Source: Microterricola gilva (lineage in GTDB: Bacteria > Actinomycetota > Actinomycetes > Actinomycetales > Microbacteriaceae). From it: a DNA stretch of 64,000 nucleotides. A model generated the notes under the pieces. That model searched no databases. It saw nothing but the letters and a program-made list of their open reading frames with translations, and was not told the DNA's origin. The stretch lies in contig NZ_SHLC01000001.1 of NCBI RefSeq assembly GCF_004217495.1, forward strand, positions 992,001 through 1,056,000, in the 5' to 3' direction. Position 1 is the stretch's first letter, and the number at the start of each line of letters is the position of its first letter. Shown here in pieces: positions 8,531-15,597 of this stretch. The position numbers and the translations under genes were made by a program.

Positions 8531-9373
8531 ATGGCAAACGGAGACGCGGCAGCAGCCGCAGGCATGGACGTGGTGCCCGGCGCCTCGGATCGCCGCCAAG
8601 GCTACGACGAGATCAACAAGACCCGCGACTACATCGCGGACCGCACCTCGGCGGTGACCCCGATCGCGAAGGGTGGCACCGGGGCGATCACCGCGGCGGC
8701 CGCCCGCACAGCGCTCGACGTGCCCAAGAAAGGCGACGTGCCGACAAGCGCCGCGTTCACATCGCTGTCCAATGCGGTGGGCACGAAGGTAGGGAAGCTC
8801 GGCAACGACATCATCGAGCTGGACTGGGACGTTGACGGGCTCATCATGCTCATCAACGGCTTCACCCAGGGCAAAATCGTCACCACGGGCCGCCCGCAAG
8901 GGTTCTACCGGAACGGCGAGGCGCTCAACACCGGGGGCAACGGGCTCGCCTCTCCCGGTGCACGGGGCCAAACCATCACCACGAACTACGCAAGCATCTA
9001 CGCGGACGGTTCCGGCGTGTTCGGCATCCCCGGCTCGACAAGGGCAATGAAGAAGGATCTCACCGAATGGTCGCACGAAGACGCCGCCCGCTTCCTTGAG
9101 TTGGTGAGCGCCTACCACGGCCGCTACCTGACCGACTTCGACGACTCACCGATTCGACCGTTCATGATCGTGGACGAGTTCGAGGACGCCGGGTTCGAGC
9201 AGTTCGTGGTCTACGACGCTGACGGCATCGGCCAAGGCCTGCATTACGAACTAGTGACCGTCGCCCTGCTAGCCGTCGCGAAGCTTCACGCGGCGCAGCT
9301 CGCCGACATCGACGGCCGTGTGACAGCGCTAGAAGGCATCAGCGCAGCAGGAGGCGACCATGAGCTGGGTTGA
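8531..9373 (+). CDS. Tail fibre / receptor-binding protein with S74-type intramolecular chaperone end
   Basis: 280 residues starting 2 bp after the minor tail gene. The N-terminal part holds a collar-like KGGTGAITAAAARTALDV segment common in fibres. The last 105 residues look like a peptidase S74 (ICA) chaperone domain: a Ser-x4-Lys motif in GSTRAMKKDL, helices with DAARFLELVSAYHGRY, a FMIVDEFEDAGFEQFVVYD block and a closing helix LLAVAKLHAAQLADIDGRV. In endosialidases this domain trimerises the fibre and then cuts itself off at the serine. The Ser-Lys spacing here equals the known dyad. The fibre shaft is very short. The gene overlaps the endolysin by 14 bp. Confidence 0.7.
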   Translation: MANGDAAAAAGMDVVPGASDRRQGYDEINKTRDYIADRTSAVTPIAKGGTGAITAAAARTALDVPKKGDVPTSAAFTSLSNAVGTKVGKLGNDIIELDWDVDGLIMLINGFTQGKIVTTGRPQGFYRNGEALNTGGNGLASPGARGQTITTNYASIYADGSGVFGIPGSTRAMKKDLTEWSHEDAARFLELVSAYHGRYLTDFDDSPIRPFMIVDEFEDAGFEQFVVYDADGIGQGLHYELVTVALLAVAKLHAAQLADIDGRVTALEGISAAGGDHELG

Positions 9374-10094
9374 GTTCTACGCAGACCCCGACCTCGCGGA
9401 CGGCTTCGACTCCACCGCAGGCGACCGCGCTAACCCCCACCGAGGCCTCGACTTCTCGCATGCCGGCGGCACGTCGATCCCGTCGTATGTGGCGGGCACG
9501 GTCGTGATAAACGAATGGTCGAAAGCGCTCGGTTGGATCCTCGAGGTGCGCACACCGCTCGGCCGTTACGTCGGTTACCGGCACATGAAGGAACGCTCGC
9601 CGTTCAGCGTCGGCGACGCTGTGAAACTCGCCCAGGGCATCGGCTTCGTCGGCAACACCGGCAGCGCATCTCGCGGCAACCACCTCTGCACCACGAACGC
9701 CAGCGGGCAGGGCGGCGTGCACGGTTACCCGGCACTCGTGTCCGACCCGTGGCCGTACATCCAAGCCGCGATCGGCAGCTCCACTCCCGCGGGCGGCAAC
9801 CTCACACCAACCACCCCTGCAGCACCGACCTCCCAGAGGAGAGACACCATGGCACGACCGATCCGGCAAGGAACACCCGGACAGACCTACTACAACGGCT
9901 GGGCGCTCGTCGGCGAGACAACCTTCGAGCTCAACCCCGCCAACGAAGCCCTCGCGAACGAGTGGGGTCGAATCTGGAACGGGAAGTCGGGCCAGTACGA
10001 CGTCGTCACAGCGACGGAGTTTCACAACGCTCTGGCCGGGGTCAACCGTCGCCGGGCGCAGAACGGGCTGCCCGCGCTCCCGCTGCCGAAGTAG
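9360..10094 (+). CDS. Endolysin, M23-like peptidase with C-terminal wall-binding region
   Basis: 244 residues starting at ATG 9360 behind AGGAGG. The first 140 residues are an M23/LytM-type endopeptidase: NPHRGLDFS supplies the HxxxD pair, YVGYRHM the third histidine, and GFVGNTGSASRGNHLC the last motif. In that motif the usual HxH reads HLC, so a cysteine stands where the third zinc ligand should be. A Thr/Pro linker (about residues 146-162) leads to an 81-residue C-terminal domain that probably binds the wall and has its own internal start at 9849. It would cut peptidoglycan cross-bridges for host lysis, together with the following holin. There is no signal peptide, so export depends on the holin. 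Confidence 0.75.
   Translation: MSWVEFYADPDLADGFDSTAGDRANPHRGLDFSHAGGTSIPSYVAGTVVINEWSKALGWILEVRTPLGRYVGYRHMKERSPFSVGDAVKLAQGIGFVGNTGSASRGNHLCTTNASGQGGVHGYPALVSDPWPYIQAAIGSSTPAGGNLTPTTPAAPTSQRRDTMARPIRQGTPGQTYYNGWALVGETTFELNPANEALANEWGRIWNGKSGQYDVVTATEFHNALAGVNRRRAQNGLPALPLPK
9835..9851 (+). promoter_or_regulatory. Internal ribosome binding site for the endolysin C-terminal domain
   Basis: AGAGGAGAG at 9835-9843 is followed at ideal distance by ATG 9849, in frame with the endolysin. It sits exactly at the end of the Thr/Pro linker. The separate product would be 81 residues (MARPIRQGTPGQTYYNGW...). This is stronger than most gene starts in the prophage. Confidence 0.65.
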
Positions 10095-10126
10095 TCAACA
10101 ACATCCCAAGAATCGGAAGGCAACTC

Positions 10127-10456
10127 ATGAACAAGACCATCATCCTGCTCGGCTTTTTCGTCCTGATCCTCGTCGGCCTGATCGGCTGCGCGGTGCTCTA
10201 CATCTACCGGCCTGACGAGGTGGGCAACTTCGTCACCTCAGTGGTGACGCTGCTCGGCATCGGCTCGGCTGCGGTCGTGACCATCTTCGGGCTCGGCGAA
10301 CAGGCGAAGAAGCTCGACACGATCAAGTCGAACACGAACGGCACACTGTCGGCGATGCAGGAGGAGAACAAGCGCCTCACGAACATCATCGTCGAGCGCG
10401 GGCTGGACGCCACCACCGGCAGCGGCCAGCACCGCGCCGACGACTCCGAGTCCTAG
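10127..10456 (+). CDS. Holin-like membrane protein
   Basis: 109 residues behind GGAAGG. Two hydrophobic spans are visible, residues about 4-26 (IILLGFFVLILVGLIGCAVL) and 34-55 (GNFVTSVVTLLGIGSAAVVT), followed by a charged helix (EQAKKLDTIKSN, MQEENKRLTNIIVERG) that may form a coiled coil in the cytoplasm. Gene position after the endolysin and the two-span layout fit a phage holin that times lysis by making membrane holes. Its stop codon TAG overlaps the integrase stop on the other strand (CTAG at 10453-10456), so the two operons converge without a gap. Confidence 0.7.
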   Translation: MNKTIILLGFFVLILVGLIGCAVLYIYRPDEVGNFVTSVVTLLGIGSAAVVTIFGLGEQAKKLDTIKSNTNGTLSAMQEENKRLTNIIVERGLDATTGSGQHRADDSES

Positions 10457-11343
10457 AAGTTCACGGCACGACGCGTCGCGCCGTCCTCGACGAGGGTGTA
10501 TATCTGCGTGGTCGCCACGGAGGCATGCCCCAGAAGCTCCTGGACGGCGCGAATGTCGCCGCCTGAGCCCCGGTAGGCGTTCGTGGCGAACCAGTGCCGC
10601 AGCATGTGCCCGGTGACGTTCGTGGGCAGCGCCTCGCTGATCAGCTTCGAGACGTAGCCGGGGGAGAGGTGCCCGTCGATGCGACCGGGGAAGATGTAGC
10701 CGGGCTCTAGTTGCTTGAGCATGTGCTCCAGCTCGTCACGAAGCGGAACGGTGCGCTCTTTGCCGCCTTTGCCGTGCACCAGGATCGACGAGCCTACGAG
10801 ATCGGGGAAGACGTCGTCGGTGTGCGCCTTGGCGATCTCGCCGCAGCGCATCCCGGCGTGTGCGGCGAGGTTGACCATCAGCCGCACCCGCCAGTCGTGC
10901 GCCCGCTTGCCCTCGTCAACGGCCTTGGTCGGCGCTGGGCGGGGTCTCCCGGTCTGAACTTTGACCTTGGGTAGGCTCGCGGATGGATCGGTGTCGATGC
11001 GGCCTGTGAGGTGCGCCCAGCGGTAGAACGCCCGCAGGCTAGAGCGCATGCTGTTGCGGGACGATGCGCCGAGCTTGGCATGCCCGCCGAGGTAGCCGGC
11101 CAGAAAGTCGACTGTCATAGGAAACGGCGCCCGCCCCGTTTCCGAGGCGAAGCGCCGCATGTGGTAGCTCCGCAGGTACAGGGTGGTCTCAGGTTGCCCG
11201 GCCGCGCGCATCCACGTCAGGTAACTCTCAAGGTCGGCACGCCAACCATCTGGCGTCCGTATCGCTGTCTTCATATTTTCATGTTCGAGGCGCAGCGAGG
11301 GCCGATCACTGAACGACTCGGCCCCCGTCCGAGTGCCCGTCAT
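10453..11343 (-). CDS. Tyrosine recombinase (phage integrase)
   Basis: 296 residues. A SAM-like core-binding domain (about 30-120: SYLTWMRAAGQPETTLYLRSY) precedes a catalytic domain with all expected residues: Arg in AGMRCGEI, Lys in GKGGKERTV, HxxR in GHMLRHWF, His in LGHASVATTQ and the nucleophile in IYT. It would integrate and excise the prophage at tRNA-Lys. The start at 11343 overlaps the upstream gene's stop as ATGA, which argues for it; ATG 11274 (MKTAIRT) is the alternative. The gene lies about 0.8 kb from the attachment site, with one gene and a truncated reading frame in between. Confidence 0.93.
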   Translation of the reverse strand: MTGTRTGAESFSDRPSLRLEHENMKTAIRTPDGWRADLESYLTWMRAAGQPETTLYLRSYHMRRFASETGRAPFPMTVDFLAGYLGGHAKLGASSRNSMRSSLRAFYRWAHLTGRIDTDPSASLPKVKVQTGRPRPAPTKAVDEGKRAHDWRVRLMVNLAAHAGMRCGEIAKAHTDDVFPDLVGSSILVHGKGGKERTVPLRDELEHMLKQLEPGYIFPGRIDGHLSPGYVSKLISEALPTNVTGHMLRHWFATNAYRGSGGDIRAVQELLGHASVATTQIYTLVEDGATRRAVNF

Positions 11344-12053
11344 TCGGGGGACCGAGACCCTAAATCATGCGGTTCAGGGCGCGGCTTGAAAAGGGCCGGC
11401 TCGGGCGTCGGGGGCGTTTCCGTCCACCCGGTCGAGCCGGGGTGCGGCCACGGCAGCAGCGGCCGGAAGTTCCACCCACCGGGCTCGCGGCCCGCGTCCT
11501 CTTCGGCCATGCAGTCGACACAGACCTCGAACATGAACGACGGGCACGCGGTCAAGTCGGTGGGCTCGCCGTCCTCGTCGCGGTGATCGCACTCGCCCTC
11601 GGTGCAGTCTTCCCACCACGCCTCAAGCTCGACGTGTTCGGCGTGTGCGACGATCGACGCATGAGCGACGCTGACGAGACCGAGCCCCTCACCGTCGAGG
11701 AGGTCGTGCTCTGCGCGGCGAGCTGGCTGGAGAGCGTCGGCGATGGCACCGTTCCCCACGCCGAGTGGCTCCGCCGCTGCCGTGAGGCCGTCGAGGTCGG
11801 CGCGGTCTGACCCGCTCGGCTCAAAAAGGTGTGCGGGATCTTGCGCACCTTTTTCGTCGGCGAGCATGCACGCGCCGAACATGAGACCGTTGACGAGCCG
11901 TTCAGGGCAGGAGCGGCCGGGGCCGTCTTCGGCGTCGTGTGCGTGCACGTTCGGCACACGCTCGATGAACGGCGACGCCTGGCATCTGCTGCAGTAGTCG
12001 AACATCACCACGAAGGTGCTGCCCGTGCTGCCACCACACTGTGCGCAGATCAC
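11340..12053 (-). CDS. Cysteine-rich prophage protein of unknown function
   Basis: 237 residues from GTG 12053, with GAGG seven bases upstream. The N-terminus has two CxxC knuckles (CAQC and CSRC), and the C-terminal third holds CTEGECDH, then ACPSFMFEVCVDC, so one or two zinc sites are likely. The middle is less protein-like. Codon third positions are G/C throughout. It is coupled on both sides: its start overlaps the truncated reading frame at the attachment site (GTGA) and its stop overlaps the integrase start (ATGA). I do not recognise the family. A role next to the integrase, such as excision or immunity, is possible but not shown. Confidence 0.5.
   Translation of the reverse strand: MICAQCGGSTGSTFVVMFDYCSRCQASPFIERVPNVHAHDAEDGPGRSCPERLVNGLMFGACMLADEKGAQDPAHLFEPSGSDRADLDGLTAAAEPLGVGNGAIADALQPARRAEHDLLDGEGLGLVSVAHASIVAHAEHVELEAWWEDCTEGECDHRDEDGEPTDLTACPSFMFEVCVDCMAEEDAGREPGGWNFRPLLPWPHPGSTGWTETPPTPEPALFKPRPEPHDLGSRSPE
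11823..11854. terminator. Bidirectional terminator-like hairpin inside the cysteine-rich gene
   Basis: AAAAAGGTGTGC at 11823-11834 pairs with GCGCACCTTTTT at 11843-11854 with a single G-U type mismatch and an 8-nt loop. Both strands end in a T run. It has the form of an intrinsic terminator, yet it lies within the minus-strand gene. On the plus strand it follows a 49-codon reading frame that ends at 11810. Confidence 0.5.
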
Positions 12054-12160
12054 GAGAGAACCTCGGCCAGCACGTCTTCGGCTGCCCAGATCGCGAGCAG
12101 GTCGTCGGCGGTCGAAACTCTTAACCAGTGGGTTCTCGGTTCAAGTCCGAGGGGGTGCAC
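12050..12160 (-). pseudogene. Phage reading frame cut by the attachment site (3' part)
   Basis: On the minus strand a frame stays open through the whole tRNA fragment (from GTG 12160: VHPLGLEPRTHWLRV) and continues into phage sequence as STADDLLAIWAAEDVLAEV, ending at a TGA that overlaps the start of the cysteine-rich gene (GTGA). A stop lies at 12164-12166, in chromosomal DNA. In the circular phage genome the frame would continue beyond the tRNA core into the other arm, so the gene is probably divided by integration. Codons in the phage part are G/C-ending. Confidence 0.5.
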
Positions 12161-12162
12161 CA
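12117..12162 (+). other. attR: displaced 3' fragment of tRNA-Lys(CTT)
   Basis: The segment starts with the anticodon loop CTCTTAA (12118-12124; anticodon CTT at 12120-12122), then a stem strand CCAGT, the T arm (CTCGG, loop TTCAAGT, CCGAG at 12135-12151), the acceptor strand GGGGTGC and ACCA (CCA at 12160-12162). The sequence to the left cannot form the matching 5' half, so the tRNA is broken here. This is the usual product of integration into a tRNA gene: the intact gene, with a phage-supplied 3' end, should be at the left end of the prophage. Confidence 0.85.
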
Positions 12163-12167
12163 ACTAA

Positions 12168-12198
12168 CCGCCTAGGTCTCACGACCTAGGCGGTTTTT
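12168..12198 (+). terminator. Original tRNA-Lys terminator
   Basis: A perfect 10-bp stem (CCGCCTAGGT and ACCTAGGCGG) with a 6-nt loop is followed by TTTTT. It stands 5 bp after the tRNA CCA and was presumably the terminator of the intact tRNA gene before integration. From here to 12440 I see no gene, only weak reading frames. Confidence 0.88.
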
Positions 12199-12440
12199 AC
12201 GTTCGAGGGTATAGCAACCCTCACAGCAACAAGGCCTCGCACCTCATCAAAATGGGGGAGCGGGGCCTCTTGTCGCCGGCGGCACGACGATTCAGCTGCG
12301 CGCGTTCTGCGCCACACTCCGTGTTTCGCCGTGGTTGTTGCTGGCGCAGAGCGCGGCAACTGGCGCAGAACTCGTCGCGGATTCCGATGCAGCCGTTGGT
12401 GCGTGCCGCTGAGGAGCCGCTGGCGCTCCCTCAGTCGGTG

Positions 12441-12824
12441 CTACCGCGCGGCGTCGTCGCGGGGCGGCAACTGCTGCAGCGCCCAGGTGTTGCCGTCGGG
12501 ATCGGCGAAGAACACGAAACGCCCCCACGGCTGCTCGTCGACCTCGCTGGCGTCGACGCCACGGCTGCGCAGCTCGTCGCGGGCGGCGTCGGCATCCGGG
12601 ACCACGATCTGCACGCCCTTTTGCGAGCCGGGCGGCATCTCCGTGATGCCGGTGCCGAGCACGATCGAGCAGGCCGAGCCAGGCGGGGTCAGCTGCACAA
12701 AGCGCAGGTTCTCGTTGATGACGTAGTCGTGGTCGTCGTTGAATCCGACCTGGTCGACGTAGAACGCCTTCGCGCGATCGACGTCGCTCACGGGGATCGC
12801 TACGAGTTCAATCTTCCAGTCCAT
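12441..12824 (-). CDS. VOC (glyoxalase/bleomycin-resistance fold) protein
   Basis: 127 residues when started at ATG 12824 (MDWKIELVAIPVSDVD), chosen because GGGAG lies five bases before it; an ATG four codons upstream is possible. The sequence is a two-module VOC domain: VSDVDRAKAFYVDQVGF opens the first beta-alpha-beta-beta-beta unit and VPDADAARDELRSRGVD the second, ending in FFADPDGNTWALQQ. Members are lyases, dioxygenases or drug-binding proteins, usually as dimers with a metal in the cleft. The metal ligands are not clear enough here to name a substrate. Confidence 0.8.
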   Translation of the reverse strand: MDWKIELVAIPVSDVDRAKAFYVDQVGFNDDHDYVINENLRFVQLTPPGSACSIVLGTGITEMPPGSQKGVQIVVPDADAARDELRSRGVDASEVDEQPWGRFVFFADPDGNTWALQQLPPRDDAAR

Positions 12825-12903
12825 CGGGGCTCCCATGCTCTCAGTACCGCGTCCTCATCGAGGGTATGACGGCCCCGCGCGGTCGACAAGGGGTGCGGCG
12901 AGC

Positions 12904-13497
12904 TCAGTCGTCGAAGCCGCGGGCAATCAGCGCATCGCCGAGTGCCTCGGCGTTCTGCAGCGAGCGCACGATCACCGGAACCGCCAGCGACTGCAGTGAG
13001 CCCTGCGTTCCGCGTGCGCGCCTGGCCTCGATCACCTCGCCGACGATGGCCGCGATCACCGGAATCGAGCGGATCGTGAGCGCCAGCAGCAGGCCGATGC
13101 GCTCGGGATCCACCCAGCGTCGGAACGGCCGGAGCAGGCTCACGCAGGCGTCGAGCACGGCGCTGACGGTGGTCGTCATCGTGAAGATCGCCGCGAAGAA
13201 CACCGCGATGATCAGGCGGCCGGCCATCAGCGCCGCTGTCACCCAGTCGCCGAAGACGAGCTGCAGCGGAACGGCGATCACGAGCACCCAGAGCACGGGG
13301 GCGACCTGCCGCCAGAGCCCGATGAACGGCAATCGGGCGGATGCCGCGAGCAGCACGCCGAAGGCCAGCACCACGCCGAGCTGCCACGGCTCGCGGAGCA
13401 CCACGCCCACGCCGATGACGAGCGAGAGCAGCGCCAGCTTGAGCAGGGCGGGCGCCCTGTGCAGCAGGGAGTCACCCGGGTGGTAGAGACCGATCAC
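12904..13497 (-). CDS. bioN: Biotin ECF transporter transmembrane component (T protein)
   Basis: 197 residues when started at GTG 13497 (VIGLYHPGDSLLHR), which matches the usual BioN/EcfT beginning; a TTG 17 codons upstream is an alternative. Several membrane spans are clear (LALLSLVIGVGVVL, LGVVLAFGVLLAAS, VLWVLVIAVPLQLVF, then LIIAVFFAAIFTMT). The cytoplasmic coupling region includes an Ala-Arg motif (VIEARRARGTQ) that docks to the ATPase. The T component links the BioY substrate protein to the BioM ATPase. Unusually it is separated from bioM by a GH15 gene and repeats. Confidence 0.85.
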   Translation of the reverse strand: MIGLYHPGDSLLHRAPALLKLALLSLVIGVGVVLREPWQLGVVLAFGVLLAASARLPFIGLWRQVAPVLWVLVIAVPLQLVFGDWVTAALMAGRLIIAVFFAAIFTMTTTVSAVLDACVSLLRPFRRWVDPERIGLLLALTIRSIPVIAAIVGEVIEARRARGTQGSLQSLAVPVIVRSLQNAEALGDALIARGFDD

Positions 13498-13599
13498 GTC
13501 TTTCAGCGTAGGACGCGGCCGGCGGCGCCGGGCCGGCCGGGCGTACAAGAAACGGGGTCAACACTTGGCCGGCCGCCGGCCGCCGCCCACCACGCTCGG

Positions 13600-13659
13600 G
13601 GCCCGGGAAAACTGCACGGGCCCGGTGAATACGCCGGGCCCGTGCACAGTTCGCGGGCC
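13600..13659. repeat. Palindromic intergenic element, copy 1
   Basis: A perfect 12-bp stem, GCACGGGCCCGG (13614-13625) with CCGGGCCCGTGC (13634-13645), encloses the loop TGAATACG, and outer arms (GGCCCGGG..., CGCGGGCC) extend the pairing. A near copy with the same loop occurs at 63385-63438. It sits between the GH15 and bioN genes. Confidence 0.7.
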
Positions 13660-13702
13660 GCGACGGATGCCGGCGGCTCGACGCGGCACGGCGAAGACCG
13701 GG

Positions 13703-15499
13703 TCAGCGGCCGGGGGAGACCGTGCCCTGCAGCGCCTCCGCCGCCCAGATCAGCGCGAGGTGGCTGAGTGCCTGCGGAGTGTTGCCTGCCTGGTGCCCCG
13801 CGCCGACGTCGTATTGCTCGGAGAGCAGGCCGACATCGTTGCCGAGCGCGAGGAGCCGCGTCATCAGCGCCTCGGCCTCGGCCTGCCTGCCGGTGCGCGC
13901 AAACTGTTCCGCCAGCCAGAACGAGCAGGCCAGGAACTGGTTCTCGCCACTCGGCAGACCGTCGACGGAGGTGCGCGTGCGATAGCGCAGCAGCAGGCCG
14001 TCGCGGAGCAGATCCTGTTCAATGGCCGCGACGGTGCCGAGCATGCGCGGGTCGTCCGAGGCGCAGAACCCGACCTGAGGGAGCACAAGCAGCGCCGCAT
14101 CGACCTCCTCGCTGCCGAAGAACTGGGTGTACGAATTGCGCGCGACGCTGAAGCCACGCTCCTCGATGTCGCTGCGCACGTTGTCGCGCAGGGTGCTCCA
14201 GCGCACGAGCGGGCCCTCGAGCCCGAACTCGGTGATGGCACGCACCGCACGGTCGAACGCCGCCCACACCATCACGCGGGAATGCGTGAACTCCCGCGCC
14301 GGCCCGCGCATCTCCCAGATGCCGTGGTCCGGCCGTCGCCAGTTCTGCTCGAGGAACTGCATGAGCGCCCGCTGCAGCGGCCAGGAGAACTCCGTCTCCG
14401 GCACGCCGGCCTCGCGGGCGGCGTGCATGGCCACCATCACCTCGCCGATGACATCCGACTGGAATTGCCCAACCGCCGCGTTCCCCACCCGCACCGGGGC
14501 GGAGTCCCGATAGCCGGGGAGCGTCGTGAGCTGGCGCTCCGGCAGCTCGCGTTCCCCCGCGAGCCCGTACATGATCTGCACGTCGCCAGGGTCGCCGGCG
14601 ACGGCGCGCATCAGCCAGTCGCGCCACGCCTCAGCCTCGCGGGCATAACCCTGGCCGAGCAACACCTTGAGGCTCAGCGAGGCGTCGCGCAGCCAGACGT
14701 AGCGGTAGTCCCAGTTGCGGATGCCGCCAGCCTGTTCCGGCAGCGAGGTCGTCGCCGCCGCGACGATCCCGCCCGTCTCCTCGTTGGTGAGTGCGCGCAG
14801 CACGAGCATCGACCGCACGACCGCCTCGCGATACGGGCCCTCGTGGCTGCAGCTGCGCGCCCAGCTCCGCCACCATTCGGCGGAGCTGCGCTGGTTCTCG
14901 TCCACGTCGATGGGGCCAGGGATCGGCCGGTGCGATGGGTACCAGCTCAGCTGCAGCTCGCGGGTCTCGCCGGCCTGCACGGTGAAATCGGCGATGTGTT
15001 TGCGCCCCTCGGCATGCATGCGGACACCGCGGATGACGCAGGCGTCCGGCCCCGCGACCGCGACGAGCGCGTGCGGCTCACCGGCCGGAGCCCTGGCGTC
15101 CTTCATCTGGCGCATCCACGGCACGGACGATGCGTAGCCGAATCGGACGCGGAGATCCATGTGCATGTCGATGCTCCCGCTGAGACCGCGCACGCGGCGC
15201 ACGATGTCCGGCCCGCCGCCGTGCGGCATGAAGTCGATCACCTCGACCTGGCCGCCCTCCGTCTCCCACAGCGTCGAGAGGATGAAGGTATCGCTCAGGT
15301 AGGAGCGCCTGGGGATCGCAGCGGGATCGGCAGGCGCGAGCAGCCACCGCCCGTGTTCCTCGTTGCCGAGGAGGGCGCCGAACATCGACGGTGAGTCGAA
15401 GCGCGGCAGGCAGAGCCAGTCGATGCTGCCGTTCCGGCCGACGAGGGCGCCGGACTGGCAGTCGCTGATCAGCGCATAGTCCTCGATGTCGAGTGCCAT
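13703..15499 (-). CDS. Glycoside hydrolase family 15 protein (glucoamylase/trehalase type)
   Basis: 598 residues. The N-terminal beta-domain begins with DYALISDCQSGALVGRNGS and contains SIDWLCLPRFDSPSMFGALL, the hallmark of bacterial GH15. The (alpha/alpha)6 barrel carries IRNWDYRYVWLRDAS, a glutamate in HGIWEMRG (general acid region) and GLLSEQYD near the end (general base region). Family members with this layout hydrolyse alpha-glucans or, in mycobacteria, trehalose. There is no signal peptide, so it acts in the cytoplasm. A trehalose synthesis gene lies 10 kb away. It interrupts the biotin transporter locus and is flanked by repeats on both sides. Confidence 0.88.
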   Translation of the reverse strand: MALDIEDYALISDCQSGALVGRNGSIDWLCLPRFDSPSMFGALLGNEEHGRWLLAPADPAAIPRRSYLSDTFILSTLWETEGGQVEVIDFMPHGGGPDIVRRVRGLSGSIDMHMDLRVRFGYASSVPWMRQMKDARAPAGEPHALVAVAGPDACVIRGVRMHAEGRKHIADFTVQAGETRELQLSWYPSHRPIPGPIDVDENQRSSAEWWRSWARSCSHEGPYREAVVRSMLVLRALTNEETGGIVAAATTSLPEQAGGIRNWDYRYVWLRDASLSLKVLLGQGYAREAEAWRDWLMRAVAGDPGDVQIMYGLAGERELPERQLTTLPGYRDSAPVRVGNAAVGQFQSDVIGEVMVAMHAAREAGVPETEFSWPLQRALMQFLEQNWRRPDHGIWEMRGPAREFTHSRVMVWAAFDRAVRAITEFGLEGPLVRWSTLRDNVRSDIEERGFSVARNSYTQFFGSEEVDAALLVLPQVGFCASDDPRMLGTVAAIEQDLLRDGLLLRYRTRTSVDGLPSGENQFLACSFWLAEQFARTGRQAEAEALMTRLLALGNDVGLLSEQYDVGAGHQAGNTPQALSHLALIWAAEALQGTVSPGR

Positions 15500-15528
15500 G
15501 ACGCCATCCTGACAGCCGGCCGGCCGCC

Positions 15529-15588
15529 AGAGAAGAGCGGGCCCAGAGAAGAGTACGCGGAGAAGAGCACGCGGAGAAGAGCACGCGC
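15529..15588. repeat. Short tandem repeat, four units
   Basis: Two 16-bp and two 14-bp units in a row, each beginning AGAAGAGC/T or AGAGAAGAG: AGAGAAGAGCGGGCCC, AGAGAAGAGTACGCGG, AGAAGAGCACGCGG, AGAAGAGCACGCGC. The array fills the gap between the GH15 start and the bioM stop. No promoter is obvious in it. Confidence 0.65.
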
Positions 15589-15597
15589 AGGAGGAGA

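Larger units (their letters stand above)
1..12162. mobile_element. Right-hand part of a siphovirus-type prophage integrated in tRNA-Lys(CTT)
   Basis: The region has the canonical order of a tailed-phage late operon on the plus strand (terminase, portal, protease/capsid, connectors, tail tube, tape measure, minor tail, fibre, endolysin, holin), then a tyrosine recombinase on the minus strand and a tRNA 3' fragment. Nearly all late genes overlap or abut, as in one transcript. The left end, with the early and immunity genes and the other attachment site, lies outside the window. All structural genes seen are uninterrupted, so the prophage may still be functional, but this cannot be judged from the part visible here. 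The right boundary is the end of the tRNA fragment at 12162. Confidence 0.93.

Noticed and set aside
11661-11810. 49-residue plus-strand protein ending just before a hairpin
   Set aside because: Protein-like and well placed before a terminator-like hairpin, but the opposite-strand gene has better support (overlaps on both ends, cysteine motifs). Kept only as a finding.
12080-12162. Complete tRNA-Lys gene
   Set aside because: The 3' half from the anticodon loop on is perfect, but the 5' side lacks the acceptor strand GCACCCC, the D arm and the matching anticodon stem strand. It is a displaced fragment.
12252-12869. Plus-strand frame opposite the VOC gene
   Set aside because: The minus-strand VOC protein has a clear fold signature; the plus-strand translation does not.
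13565-15394. 609-codon plus-strand reading frame
   Set aside because: It lies opposite the clear GH15 gene; its Arg/His/Ala-rich translation is typical of an antisense shadow in high-GC DNA.
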